DNA of 64,000 nt from Diploptera punctata. Taxonomy: Eukaryota > Arthropoda > Insecta > Blattodea > Blaberidae. Below the pieces are notes generated by a model. It did no database searches. It saw only the letters and a list, made by a program, of their open reading frames with translations, and had not been told where the DNA came from. This document shows positions 41,723-52,026 of this stretch, piece after piece; position 1 is the stretch's first letter, and each line of letters opens with the position of its first letter. Location of the stretch: NCBI GenBank assembly GCA_030220185.1, contig JASPKZ010007250.1, positions 1,649,001-1,713,000 of the forward strand, in the 5' to 3' direction. The position numbers and the translations under genes are program-made.

Positions 41723-42310
41723 TTATGTTGCATTATGTTGCACCACCTGGATGTCGATGTCAGCTCCATCCTGTGGTTGGCCAAAGAACCTCCAAACAAG
41801 GTCACCCTCCATCGGAATATCAAAATTCATAACTCTGTTTCTGTTCTTCTGAATATAAATTTTTTCCCAAATAGTCAGCTCGTTTGTATTTTCTAACTGT
41901 TTTAATAATTTAGTGTCTGAATTTATATTATGTTTTTCAGACCAAACATGAGCAGCAACTGCAGATTTTTCAATTTCTCCATTTTTAATATTTCTTATGT
42001 GTTCTTTGGTTCTAATTTTTAGGTTTCTTTTTGTTTTCCCTATATATATCTTTTCACAACCCATGCATTCAATTTGATATATTCCTGACTTTTTATTTTT
42101 ATCAGTTTTTTCATTTTTGTTGGTTTTTATTAGTTTATTTAAACTGTAGTTATTTTTTGGTGCTAATTTAATATTAAACTTCTCAAATATATTTTGAAAT
42201 TTATTATGTACCCAGGGGTGATATGTGAATTTCCTATATAAAAAGAAGAACCACCTATGAAAAAATATAGGAAATTCACATATCACCCCTGGGTACATAA
42301 TAAATTTCAA
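41723..42310 (-). pseudogene. PLE GIY-YIG endonuclease (left arm)
   Basis: The minus frame includes KFTYHPWVHNKFQNIFEKFN, KSGIYQIECMGCEKIYIGKT, RTKEHIRNIKNGEIEKSAVA and ELTIWEKIYIQKNRNRVMNF, ending at 41723. It covers the whole nuclease module with the Cys-x2-Cys pair. The first residues come from the opposite arm across the palindrome centre. Confidence 0.85.
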
Positions 42311-42781
42311 AATATATTTGAGAAGTTTAATATTAAATTAGCACCAAAAAATAACTACAGTTTAAATAAACTAATAAAAACCAACAAAAATGAAAAAACT
42401 GATAAAAATAAAAAGTCAGGAATATATCAAATTGAATGCATGGGTTGTGAAAAGATATATATAGGGAAAACAAAAAGAAACCTAAAAATTAGAACCAAAG
42501 AACACATAAGAAATATTAAAAATGGAGAAATTGAAAAATCTGCAGTTGCTGCTCATGTTTGGTCTGAAAAACATAATATAAATTCAGACACTAAATTATT
42601 AAAACAGTTAGAAAATACAAACGAGCTGACTATTTGGGAAAAAATTTATATTCAGAAGAACAGAAACAGAGTTATGAATTTTGATATTCCGATGGAGGGT
42701 GACCTTGTTTGGAGGTTCTTTGGCCAACCACAGGATGGAGCTGACATCGACATCCAGGTGGTGCAACATAATGCAACATAA
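42257..42781 (+). pseudogene. PLE GIY-YIG endonuclease (right arm)
   Basis: Mirror image of the frame on the left arm, identical in translation over the nuclease module, ending at 42781. Having two complete, opposed nuclease frames in one insertion shows that the duplication happened before or during insertion. Confidence 0.85.
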
Positions 42782-42801
42782 ATAAAACCAGTCTGGGAAA
42801 G

Positions 42802-42837
42802 CTGAAGATAAAACAGAGAATTGTTTTGAAACATGTC
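42802..42837 (+). ncRNA. Candidate hammerhead core
   Basis: Plus-strand mirror of 41667-41702. Confidence 0.5.
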
Positions 42838-43059
42838 CAAGAACAAATCAACATTAATATTGAGGTAAGATGTCCAGACCAAAAATAATATAATTAAAAT
42901 AACCTCAAAATATAACTTCCTAAAATTAAATATTATCATTCCTTGTTAATGACATGTGGGATCATGCCAAAACGTTGGAATCAGTAGCCAGAGGCTGAAC
43001 TTGAATCCAAGATGCGGAAAACCCAAGAAAACTTTCTTATTCATATATATACACACACA

Positions 43060-43440
43060 CACAGCTTTCTAGAAGGATCCCTCTCTCAAGGTTTTCATTC
43101 AAGAAAGATCAAGATTGGGTTTCCAGATTGTTCTGACTCTCACATATGAGAGGAATGCTAGTTCTCTGACTAGTCAGTCACAAGTGAATTGCAAGAGAGT
43201 CCAAGCAGAGAAGTTGTCCGATTGAAGAGCGAAGAAAGTTTTGCAAGATATAGCTTCTGCAAGTGTGAATAAGTGAACTATAAAATAATTGTGTTTATGA
43301 GACACTCAAAACAGAATATTATATGTGCTTATACAGTGAATAGTTGTGAATAAAATAAAGAAGAACTGAAATTTTTGTGTGTAAACTGGTGTGAAATTAA
43401 AGAAATTCGACCTGTTCCCACAGACCCACAACAATATATT
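43060..43440 (+). mobile_element. LTR-like sequence
   Basis: GC-richer than the surroundings, with a CTGACTAGTCAGTCACAAGT block, an AATAAAATAAAG signal at about 43353 and an end ...CCCACAACA. It resembles a solo LTR, but exact ends and a target duplication were not found. Confidence 0.35.
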
Positions 43441-43458
43441 AACTACGTAAATACTTAC

Positions 43459-43634
43459 CTCCTCTGTTAGAAATTGATCTGGATTTTTATGAGCATTCAA
43501 TTTGTCCTCAGGAACAACAATTAGATAATAATGACTTATTGGACCATATTCCTCTGATGCCTGGGGTAATATTACCTGAATTTCTGCATTATTTACAACA
43601 CCATAGAAATCAGGCTTCACCATAGGTTGAGGTG
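43459..43634 (-). CDS. Lar: Lar exon: late fibronectin III region
   Basis: The 176-base exon completes an alanine codon and encodes PQPMVKPDFYGVVNNAEIQV, then SEEYGPISHYYLIVVPEDKL and DQFLTEE. Acceptor CAG is at 43635-43637 and donor GTAAGT at 43453-43458. It follows the preceding exon after an intron of 961 bases and joins LIANKG in phase 0. Confidence 0.96.
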
Positions 43635-43764
43635 CTGAAAAAAGTTATTTACATATAAGATTATAATAATAATAATGATAATTATCTAAAAGAGAAATAT
43701 GTTGGCATTAAAATATCTGTAGGTTACAATTCATATGTCCCTAATCATTCTAAAATCAATATTT

Positions 43765-44040
43765 AAATTATACGCTCAGAATGGGGTTTGAACCCTGGAC
43801 CTTTCACATACTAGGCAAATGCTTACCAAGTGAGCTATCTGAGCAACTCTCATCTAAATGCAAAATCTTTCTCTAATATATGCTGTTAATTCCTGCACAC
43901 CAAATGCTATGAAGCCTTCGCTTCTATCTTGCAAATGGTGGTTTCTTTATTAAGAAGACATTTAATTGGGAATTTTAGATTAAATTATAAAGCCAGTACG
44001 GCTTCTTTCGATGTTTTTAGTATTCATTTCATACATCTCA
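43765..44040 (-). mobile_element. tRNA-like repeat, family 1
   Basis: Minus-strand module at about 43770-43845 (GAATGGGGTTTGAACCCTGG, GAGCTATCTGAG complemented), then the family leader through GGCTTCTTTCGATG. One unit. Confidence 0.6.
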
Positions 44041-44151
44041 ATGATGGAGAAATATGAAATGAATAATAAAAAAATCAATAATTAATTATAAATAACTTGA
44101 TAATTTAAAAAGTTTGCTTCTAAAAGGAAACAAAAAAAATATTTTTAATAA

Positions 44152-44430
44152 GTTACGTGGATAGGAAATAACACTATGAGGTTTATTTTAATATTGTTTA
44201 TTCTTTCTTCACTCACCTCATAGTTCTTAACTCCCATGCATACTCGAGTTTCGTCACTTCATTTGTGATATTCTCAATGCTATATTACGTTCACAACTGA
44301 TGTCTGAGAAGGCCATTGGACATCAGTTGTGAATGTAATACAGCATTGAGATTGTCACAAATGAAGTGACGAAACTCGAGTATGCATGGGAGTTAAGAAG
44401 TATGAGGTGAGTGAAGAAACAATAAACAAT
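44152..44430. mobile_element. PLE terminal hairpin with target duplication
   Basis: A 279-bp insertion between AATATTTTTAATAA copies (44138-44151, 44431-44444). It begins TAGGAAATAACACTATGAGG. Arms CACTCACCTCATAG to GTATGAGGTGAGTG. The hammerhead-like block has TTGAGAA in place of CTGANGA, so it is inactive. It lies 166 bases from a Lar exon. Confidence 0.85.
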
Positions 44431-44595
44431 AATATTTTTAATAACTCACATTTTTCAAATTTAATGAAGTCATGACACCGGATGTTGATAATCCAATGAC
44501 CCTGACCTGATTTGAAGTTAAAACCTTGGAAGTGGAAGCTAACATGGTAACCTTTAGTCCACCAAGAAAAACTGACTTTTTTAAAAGTAACTCAC

Positions 44596-44812
44596 CTGCC
44601 ATTTGTGTAGTTACAGTGATTTTAGTTGGGGGTCGATATTGATGATCAGATGGTATTGCACTAACATTTACATTATATGTAGTAAATGGTGAAAGTTCAT
44701 TAATGGTATGTGATTGAACTGTTGGTTCCAACATAATAATCCGTCGAGGTATATTTTGCATTTGTGTCATTCCTTGTGAATCTACAAATTCCTTCACAGC
44801 ATCAAATGAAAT
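44596..44812 (-). CDS. Lar: Lar exon: fibronectin III repeat
   Basis: The 217-base exon encodes ISFDAVKEFVDSQGMTQMQN, HTINELSPFTTYNVNVSAIP and YRPPTKITVTTQMA, plus the first base of the next alanine codon. The ELSPFTTY..NV.A core is the F-strand signature of an FN3 domain. Acceptor CAG is at 44813-44815 and donor GTGAGT at 44590-44595. Confidence 0.96.
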
Positions 44813-44972
44813 CTGTAAAAACAAAACATTTTAAATTTAATCTCCATAGTCTTTATAAGGCAAGACATGCCATACCATAATTGATAAACACAATACGCTA
44901 GGAGCCAGAAAATCAGACATTAGAATCCTGATAACTAGAGTCATGATTTTATGTACTAAAAGGTATCTTCTT

Positions 44973-45372
44973 CTTGTAAGCCCATGTTTCCCTTAACAGA
45001 GATTTAGGCGCTCTCCCCCTACAGGGAAGAATTTGAACCATACTAATTTAGTTACACTTGTTTTCGTATAGATGTCATTTGAGTGGTCTATGGTCAGTAT
45101 TCTGCCTCATACTGACATCTAGGAAACCAAGGTAGTACTAGGACGGGAAAATTCAGTAAATTTTGCTTAGAGGTCTTTTCATTCAGGCTTAAGGATCTTT
45201 TACGAGCTTGAAAATCTTCAGACTCAGGACCCACGGCTTAAAGACCCTCCCGGAGGACTTGCTCCCTGGATTTTTCCATCCTAAAAAAATCCATCTACCC
45301 CAACCAGGTTTGAAACCCGCGACCCTCGGGACCAGAGGCAAGGAGCATAACCACTAGTCCACCGCGGTATAA
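44973..45372 (-). mobile_element. SINE 4 (tRNA-headed), minus copy
   Basis: Inverted relative to the copy at 55359-55765. On the minus strand the head GCGGTGGACTAGTGGTTATG and GGTTTCAAACCTGG contains box A/B-like strings. The body contains GGAGCAAGTCCTCCGGGAGG. The tail is GAAGAAG. Confidence 0.75.
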
Positions 45373-46236
45373 CTGCAATATAGTATAATGAGAAGTTAAG
45401 ATTTTGATTTGGTTTCACACACAAACAGTTGAATACTATAATGGGAAGAAGACTTATGACTGTCGTTTATCTTAGTTTCACACACAATTGAATAATAGAT
45501 AAATAAGTTTGATCTGTAAAAATACAGACCAAACTTATTTATTTACTAAAACCTCATATGTTACTTCCTATTGTATATTCAATTGAATAATATACTATCT
45601 GTCATGCAATCTTACCTTGTATTACATAAAAATCCTGACTCTATTGATAACCAATTAGCATGCCGAGGTTGAAACATGTTTTAGAAATGCCTTCAAAATT
45701 TAATAACACTAGTCAACAGTGGTTTTGTTGCCCTTGATTAAGATTAATTTCGGATATATTTATGCTCACAATTCATGAAACTATAAATGATTTTGGAAGA
45801 TTTGCTCTGGTGTTTTTAAATCTTTATTTTCATTTTACACTACAAAAATTGGAAAATATGAAAAAAATAAGAGATATATTTATAATGTCAATTGTTTTTT
45901 TTGAAAAATTAGTATACACCAACGTAAATAAAAAGAATAACATTGAAAACCCATGTTATACTTCAGTGAAACGCCTTTCATAAGATTTTCTTCTATAGTT
46001 TTTTAGAGCTCATTCAGCATTTTCATGAATATATTCGTAAACTGTACACTTGAAAATATAGAAATTTGCAGAGATATCCAGGGCAACAACATTTTTTTTT
46101 TTTGTAGAGCTGTGTAATTTAACAAGGCTTTTTGATTAAAAATCAATTCTAATTGAGGAAGATGGATAGAATAAAAGGTATTATATTATTATTTATAACG
46201 TTTTAATACATAACCTCAATTGTGATAACAGTGAAC
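45373..46236. other. Gene-free stretch with a small PLE-type hairpin
   Basis: 45500-45585 holds AATAAGTTTG/CAAACTTATT arms followed by AAAACCTCATATGTTACTTC, the PLE terminal signature. The rest is AT-rich and unrecognised. Confidence 0.4.
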
Positions 46237-46285
46237 ATTAAAAATATTAAATTAAAAGATTCTTACCTCTCCTCACATTATTCTG

Positions 46286-48766
46286 TTAAGTAGATCGCGA
46301 TTTCAGGCCTATAGCAGGCCCATCTTCAGTACACTGTTGTTGACCGGTGTTATGTCTCTCGGAAGAACCACTTCTTCTTCCCTCTGTTGGTGGACCGATG
46401 AACCTCTTGATAAGGTCAAAATTTGCGGGAACTTCGAAGTTCATAAGTTTTCCTTTGTTTTTCTGAATGTGGATCTTTTCCCAAACTGTAAGTTCCTTAG
46501 GTGTCTCTATTTGTTTAATTAGACTAGCTTTTGATTCAATTCGATGTTTTTCGTACCAAGCATGAGCAGCTACTGCTGACTTTTCCAATTCTCCATTTTT
46601 GACATTTCTAAGATGTTCCTTCACCCTTGTTTTCAAATTTCTTTTCGTTTTTCCTATATAAATTTTGTCACAATCTTTACATTTGATCTGATAAATTCCT
46701 GATTTATTTTCTTCTTCAATTTTTTCATTTTTGTTGGTTTTAATTATCCTATTAAGGCTGTATTCATTCTTAGGTGCTAGTCTTATATTAAACTTTTTGA
46801 AAATTTTTTGAAATTTGTAGTGTTTCAATGGATGGTAAGTGAATTTCTTGAATTTTATTTTTTCTGTTTGTTTTATCAGTGTGCTTTCATTAATTAATTT
46901 TTGTCTTTTGAATTTATTATTTTCCTGTGTACCATGCTTTCATCATAACCATTATCTGTTGCCACATTAATTATGTATTCTTTTTCTCTTTTATAGTTTT
47001 CTGGGCTCATAGGAATATTTACTAATCTGTATGCTAAGCTATTGAAACACTGCCTCTTTGTGAGCAAAATGTTTGAAACCCGAAGCTTTAATATAGTTGT
47101 CTATATGAGTATTCTTTCTATATATTCCAAATTCTATCCTGTTTTCTTTGTTTCGTGTTAAATTAAGATCCAAAAATGGGATTTGTCTTTCAATCTCAGT
47201 TTCCATGGTGAATTTTATCGTTCTACTCTGGATGTTCAAAAGCTTCAAAGCATCCTCAATTTGTTTCTGTTTGACAATAGCAATTACGTCATCAACGTAT
47301 CTGGTCCAAAATTTGAAGATCAAAGGATGTCCTCTTGTTATTTTCTGCTCGAAACTTCCCATGTATAAATTGGCCAAAAAGGGTGAAAGAGGGTTTCCCA
47401 TAGAAAGCCCAGAATTTGTTTATAAAATTTACCATTATAGGTGAAAAACATCTGTTCAATGCATAATTTAGTAAGAATTATAAACTCCTTTATATTTTCT
47501 TTTTCTAATTTGTTTTGTTTAGCCATTGTTCCAAGATCTCAATGGTGGTTCCTCTAGGGACACTGGGAAACAATGAAATTACATCGAATGACACTAGTCT
47601 GTCTGTAGGTTCTAATTGAATGTTTTCTAATTTTTGTACAAGTTGATATGAATTATCTATTGAGAGGTTATCAAATCCTTCCATTTTCTTGTACTCACTA
47701 CATAACCATTTTGATATTAGGTATGTAGGAGACCCTATATTGTTGATGATGGGCCTCATTTTGTCTCCACCCTTGTGTGTTTTTGGGAGACCATGCATTT
47801 GTGGATTTCTAGGGTTTGAAACCTTCAGCCTGAATTTTTCTTTTTTTGATAGAATTTTGTTTATTGTCTTCAAAGTGTTATCTACGTCTTTGATACTTTT
47901 GGGAAGTGGGTCAGATTTTACTTCAATGTATTCTGTAGATGCCAAAACTTTGTCCATTCTATTTCTATAATCTTCTTTATCCATAATTACTAGCTGGTTG
48001 CCTTTGTCTGCTTTTGTGATAATTGTGTTTTTGTTGTTGATTTCTCTGATTATTTTCATGTTTCCCAGTCCTGTTTTGTTTCTAGGAATTTCCTTGATTT
48101 CTTCTATGATTTTTCCACATTCATTCCTGATTAAAAATTTTTCTTCTGTTTCCAAATCATCTATTATTACTTCGACGTCCGCTACATAATCTTCAATTTT
48201 GTTAGAATAGTTTACACATGTTTTAAGTCCTTTTTCTAAAATTCCCAATTCCCTCTGGTTGAAAGTTTTGGAAGACATGTTGATTACATTACTGCACCTT
48301 ATTTCCCTTGTTTTAGTGGTGTTTTCTTTATTTAATCTTGATTTTGATTTTAAATTTCAATTTTCTTATTTGTTGATTACTTTTCTTTTAATGCTAATAT
48401 TTAGTTTGTTGAAAAATTTTTCTTCTAATCGGTCCCAAAATACATTGCCAACATTCTTAGAGATTTTTAAGTGTAGGAAAAACAATTTTGTGTCCAAATT
48501 ACTGATAATTTCGAAATGTTTGTTTTTCTCCATTTTCAAAATTTTCTTCTCAACCGTCTTCTGTTCTTTCGAACCATCGTTATTTTTAACGGTTTTACGA
48601 ACAAATTTAGGTGTAATATCCAATTCCAAACAAGTATTAATAAATTTGATGTCCATCATTTTATTTCTTCTTTTTTCCTTAACTGATTGAATTTTTTAAT
48701 GTCTTGTTTTAATCCTGATAAATTTGTATTGAAATCTATGGTTGAGGTTATGTCAAGGTCCGCCAT
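46286..48766 (-). pseudogene. Near full-length PLE ORF (RT plus GIY-YIG), disrupted
   Basis: Starts MADLDITSTIDFNTNLSGLK at 48766. The N-terminal domain is TCLELDITPKFVRK. The reverse transcriptase shows KADKGNQLVIMDKEDY, MRPIINNIGSPTYLISKW, SFDVISLFPSVP (motif A Asp), MGNPLSPFLANLYM (motif B), YVDDVIAIV (motif C) and PFLDLNLTR. The nuclease has GIYQIKCKDCDKIYIG. Breaks: frameshift at about 48662, stop at 48366, frameshifts near 47515, 47400 and 46925-47045. All domains of an EN-plus PLE are present, but the copy is not functional as read. Confidence 0.88.
46290..46332 (-). ncRNA. Candidate hammerhead ribozyme
   Basis: GTA, CTGAAGA, stem II GGGCCT/AGGCCT (six pairs with one wobble), GAAA, stem III TCGCGAT, triplet ATC, TAC. 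Intact core, same design as 8143-8185 but with a different stem II sequence, i.e. compensating changes. Confidence 0.75.
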
Positions 48767-48891
48767 CTTGTTTCCTATTAAGACTTGAGTCGTCACTAAA
48801 TTAACCTTTTTTTATATAGGAATTATCACTGTGAGGTTCAATTCAATATTAAATTAAAAGATTCTTACCTCTCCTCACATTATTCTGTTAA

Positions 48892-48934
48892 GTAGATCGC
48901 GATTTCAGGCCTATAGCAGGCCCATCTTCAGTAC
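48892..48934 (-). ncRNA. Candidate hammerhead ribozyme
   Basis: Second copy in the compound PLE, identical in core and stems to 46290-46332. Confidence 0.75.
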
Positions 48935-49209
48935 CACTGTTGTTGACCGGTGTTATGTCTCTCGGAAGAACCACTTCTTCTTCCCTCTGTTGGTGGACCG
49001 ATGAACCTCTTGATAAGGTCAAAATTTGCGGGAACTTCGAAGTTCATAAGTTTTCCTTTGTTTTTCTGAATGTGGATCTTTTCCCAAACTGTAAGTTCCT
49101 TAGGTGTCTCTATTTGTTTAATTAGACTAGCTTTTGATTCAATTCGATGTTTTTCGTACCAAGCATGAGCAGCTACTGCTGACTTTCCAATTCTCCATTT
49201 TTGACATTT

Positions 49210-49857
49210 CTAAGATGTTCCTTCACCCTTGTTTTCAAATTTCTTTTCGTTTTTCCTATATAATTTTGTCACAATCTTTACATTTGATCTGATAAATTCC
49301 TGATTTATTTTCTTCTTCAATTTTTTCATTTTGTTGGTTTTAATTATCCTATTAAGGCTGTATTCATTCTTAGGTGCTAGTCTTATATTAAACTTTTTGA
49401 AAATTTTTTGAAATTTGTAGTGTTTCAATGGATGGTAAGTGAATTTCTTGAATTTTATTTTTTCTGTTTGTTTTATCAGTGTGCTTTCATTAATTAATTT
49501 TTGTCTTTTGAATTTATTTATTTTCCTGTGTACCATGCTTTCATCATAACCATTATCTGTTGCCACATTAATTATGTATTCTTTTTCTCTTTTATAGTTT
49601 TCTGGGCTCATAGGAATATTTACTAATCTGTATGCTAAGCTATTGAACACTGCCTCTTTGTGAGCAAAATGGTTGAAACCCGAAGCTTTAATATAGTTGT
49701 CTATATGAGTATTCTTTCTATATATTCCAAATTCTATCCTGTTTTCTTTGTTTCGTGTTAAATTAAGATCCAAAAATGGGATTTGTCTTTCAATCTCAGT
49801 TTCCATGGTGAATTTTATCGTTCTACTCTGGATGTTCAAAAGCTTCAAAGCATCCTC
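49210..49857 (-). pseudogene. Truncated second PLE copy
   Basis: Minus strand from EDALKLLNIQSRTIKFTMET through PFLDLNLTR to IRSNVKIVTKLYRKNEK-like shifted sequence. It repeats 46617-47290 with single-base length differences in homopolymers. The 5' junction at 49857/49858 turns directly into the inverted copy. Confidence 0.75.
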
Positions 49858-51000
49858 TATGGGAAACCCTCTTTCACCCTTTTTGGCCAATTTATACATG
49901 GGAAGTTTCGAGCAGAAAATAACAAGAGGACATCCTTTGATCTTCAAATTTTGGACCAGATACGTTGATGACGTAATTGCTATTGTCAAACAGAAACAAA
50001 TTGAGGATGCTTTGAAGCTTTTGAACATCCAGAGTAGAACGATAAAATTCACCATGGAAACTGAGATTGAAAGACAAATCCCATTTTTGGATCTTAATTT
50101 AACACGAAACAAAGAAAACAGGATAGAATTTGGAATATATAGAAGAATACTCATATAGACAACTATATTAAAGCTTCGGGTTTCAACCATTTTGCTCACA
50201 AAGAGGCAGTGTTCAATAGCTTAGCATACAGATTAGTAAATATTCCTATGAGCCCAGAAAACTATAAAAGAGAAAAAGAATACATAATTAATGTGGCAAC
50301 AGATAATGGTTATGATGAAAGCATGGTACACAGGAAATAAATAAATTCAAAAGACAAAAATTAATTAATGAAAGCACACTGATAAAACAAACAGAAAAAA
50401 TAAAATTCAAGAAATTCACTTACCATCCATTGAAACACTACAAATTTCAAAAAATTTTCAAAAAGTTTAATATAAGACTAGCACCTAAGAATGAATACAG
50501 CCTTAATAGGATAATTAAAACCAACAAAATGAAAAAATTGAAGAAGAAAATAAATCAGGAATTTATCAGATCAAATGTAAAGATTGTGACAAAATTTATA
50601 TAGGAAAAACGAAAAGAAATTTGAAAACAAGGTGAAGGAACATCTTAGAAATGTCAAAAATGGGAATTGGAAAAGTCAGCAGTAGCTGCTCATGCTTGGT
50701 ACGAAAAACATCGAATTGAATCAAAAGCTAGTCTAATTAAACAAATAGAGACACCTAAGGAACTTACAGTTTGGGAAAAGATCCACATTCAGAAAAACAA
50801 AGGAAAACTTATGAACTTCGAAGTTCCCGCAAATTTTGACCTTATCAAGAGGTTCATCGGTCCACCAACAGAGGGAAGAAGAAGTGGTTCTTCCGAGAGA
50901 CATAACACCGGTCAACAACAGTGTACTGAAGATGGGCCTGCTATAGGCCTGAAATCGCGATCTACTTAACAGAATAATGTGAGGAGAGGTAAGAATCTTT
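49858..51000 (+). pseudogene. Inverted third PLE copy
   Basis: Plus strand from the motif B/C region (YVDDVIAIVKQKQIEDALKL) through the linker to the nuclease tail EKSAVAAHAWYEKHRIESKA and LTVWEKIHIQKNKGKLMNFE. Frameshifts lie near 49960, 50150 and 50340-50660. Confidence 0.75.
50923..50965 (+). ncRNA. Candidate hammerhead ribozyme
   Basis: Plus-strand copy of 46290-46332 at the opposite end of the compound insertion, with an intact core. Confidence 0.75.
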
Positions 51001-51268
51001 TAATTTAATATTGAATTGAACCTCACAGTGATAATTCCTATATAAAAAAAGGTTAATTAAAAATATTGTTAACTAACTCACTAGCATTATCAAACCTGTA
51101 GGCTCATGGCTGCACAAATATAAGCTCTCCATACATCCCTGTCCTGAGCTAATGTTTTCCAATTATCGCCTGTATAATTGAGGGGTTCAGAGCAAAAGTG
51201 GACAAAGTCCAAACATTGAAAAGCCTTTGTAATTAATATTTAATTTTAGGAAGTTATATTTTGAAGTT

Positions 51269-51614
51269 GTCCCGCGCTGTAGCCGAGCGGTTAAGGTAGG
51301 AAGCCTTGGCGCAGAGCTGCGGGACTTGCGCTGGTTCGAGTCTCCATGGGGGAAGAAATTTTCTCATGGTATTTCGGCCAGTATGGGACCGGTGCCCACC
51401 CAACATCGTGAGGCAATTGGGTAGCTACAATAAGTAGCGGCTCCAGGTTGAGGAACCAGCTATAACGGTTGGGGGACTCGACATGCTAACCACATGTCAC
51501 CCCTACACTGGCTGTTGATCATCTACCTCTGTGATTGACACATGTGGATGTGAAGGGCCAGCAGCCGGCTGGTAAAAGGGCAACCGCTGAAAAGTGGAAA
51601 GACCCTCAATCGGA
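51269..51614 (+). mobile_element. SINE 1 (tRNA-headed)
   Basis: A 346-bp insertion between ATATTTTGAAGTT copies (51256-51268, 51615-51627), near-identical to 14368-14722 and 62740-63089. Confidence 0.88.
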
Positions 51615-51676
51615 ATATTTTGAAGTTATTTTAATTATATTATTTTTGGTCTGGACATCTTACCAGTCTGGGAAAG

Positions 51677-51710
51677 CTGACGATAAAACAGAATTGTTTT
51701 GAAACATGTC
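51677..51710 (+). ncRNA. Candidate hammerhead core
   Basis: CTGACGA, AAAAC-AGAATT-GTTTT, GAAAC, AT, GTC. Same family as 27640-27673. Confidence 0.5.
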
Positions 51711-52026
51711 CAAGAATAAATCAACATTAATATTGAGGTAAGATGTCCAGACCAAAAATAATATAATTGAAAAGCCTAGTTGTATGTGAATTTGGGTTCA
51801 AAAATAAAAAAAAATCCTCAGAACAATGATTAACTGGGTACTGTATTTGACTTTTTCACTGAAAAAAAGAAATTAATATTTAATTCTTCATGTGCAATTA
51901 AATGTATTACTTTATCTTTATATGTTTTTCTCAAAAGATTAAAATATGGACTTTGTCCACTTTTGCTCTGAACCCCTCAATTAACTCAAATCATGGTTAA
52001 TGTCATTCTCCAACCTCATTCTTGCC

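Larger units (their letters stand above)
41609..42932. mobile_element. PLE inverted dimer, 1.3 kb near-perfect palindrome
   Basis: Flanked by TTATCATTCCTT (41597-41608, 42933-42944). The two arms each hold the same 3' part of a PLE ending at the same hairpin terminus. They meet at about 42245-42260. Each arm keeps an open 160-174 codon endonuclease frame. Only a few differences are visible between arms. Confidence 0.92.
41395..43050. mobile_element. Older palindrome split by a PLE palindrome
   Basis: Left arm about 41400-41540 (e.g. GATTCAAGTTCGGCCTCTGG, ATGATCCCACATGCCATTAA) pairs with 41557-41608 plus 42945-43035. The centre is ACAGCGAAAACTCTATGTGG. It is a hairpin element of unknown family, interrupted in its right arm. 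Confidence 0.7.
46249..51055 (-). mobile_element. 4.8 kb compound PLE
   Basis: A single ATTAAAAATATT duplication flanks it (46237-46248, 51056-51067). Three pieces share more than 95 percent identity by eye: a near full-length minus copy (about 48800 to 46249), a truncated minus copy (49857 to about 48803), and an inverted plus copy (49858-51055). The last two form an inverted repeat with about 1-kb arms and a loop of about 150 bases. Each piece ends in the same hammerhead-bearing terminus. Confidence 0.88.
51227..51765. mobile_element. PLE hairpin hosting SINE 1
   Basis: Flanked by ATTGAAAAGCCT (51215-51226, 51766-51777). It is the AAAAC/GTTTT hairpin family with a shortened left arm (GACATCTTACC joined directly to AGTCTGGGAAAG). 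Confidence 0.85.
51178..51980. mobile_element. TIR element (MITE-like) hosting a PLE
   Basis: TIRs of about 33 bases, starting TTGAGGGGTTCAGAGCAAAA at 51178 and mirrored at 51946-51980. After removal of the PLE only about 260 bases remain, without ORF. Superfamily not determined. The target duplication is unclear. Confidence 0.7.

Noticed and set aside
44250..44390. Active hammerhead in the hairpin at 44152-44430 and 28141-28725
   Set aside because: Stem II and GAAAC are kept, but the CTGANGA block reads TTGAGAA or TTGAGAT, so invariant positions are lost.
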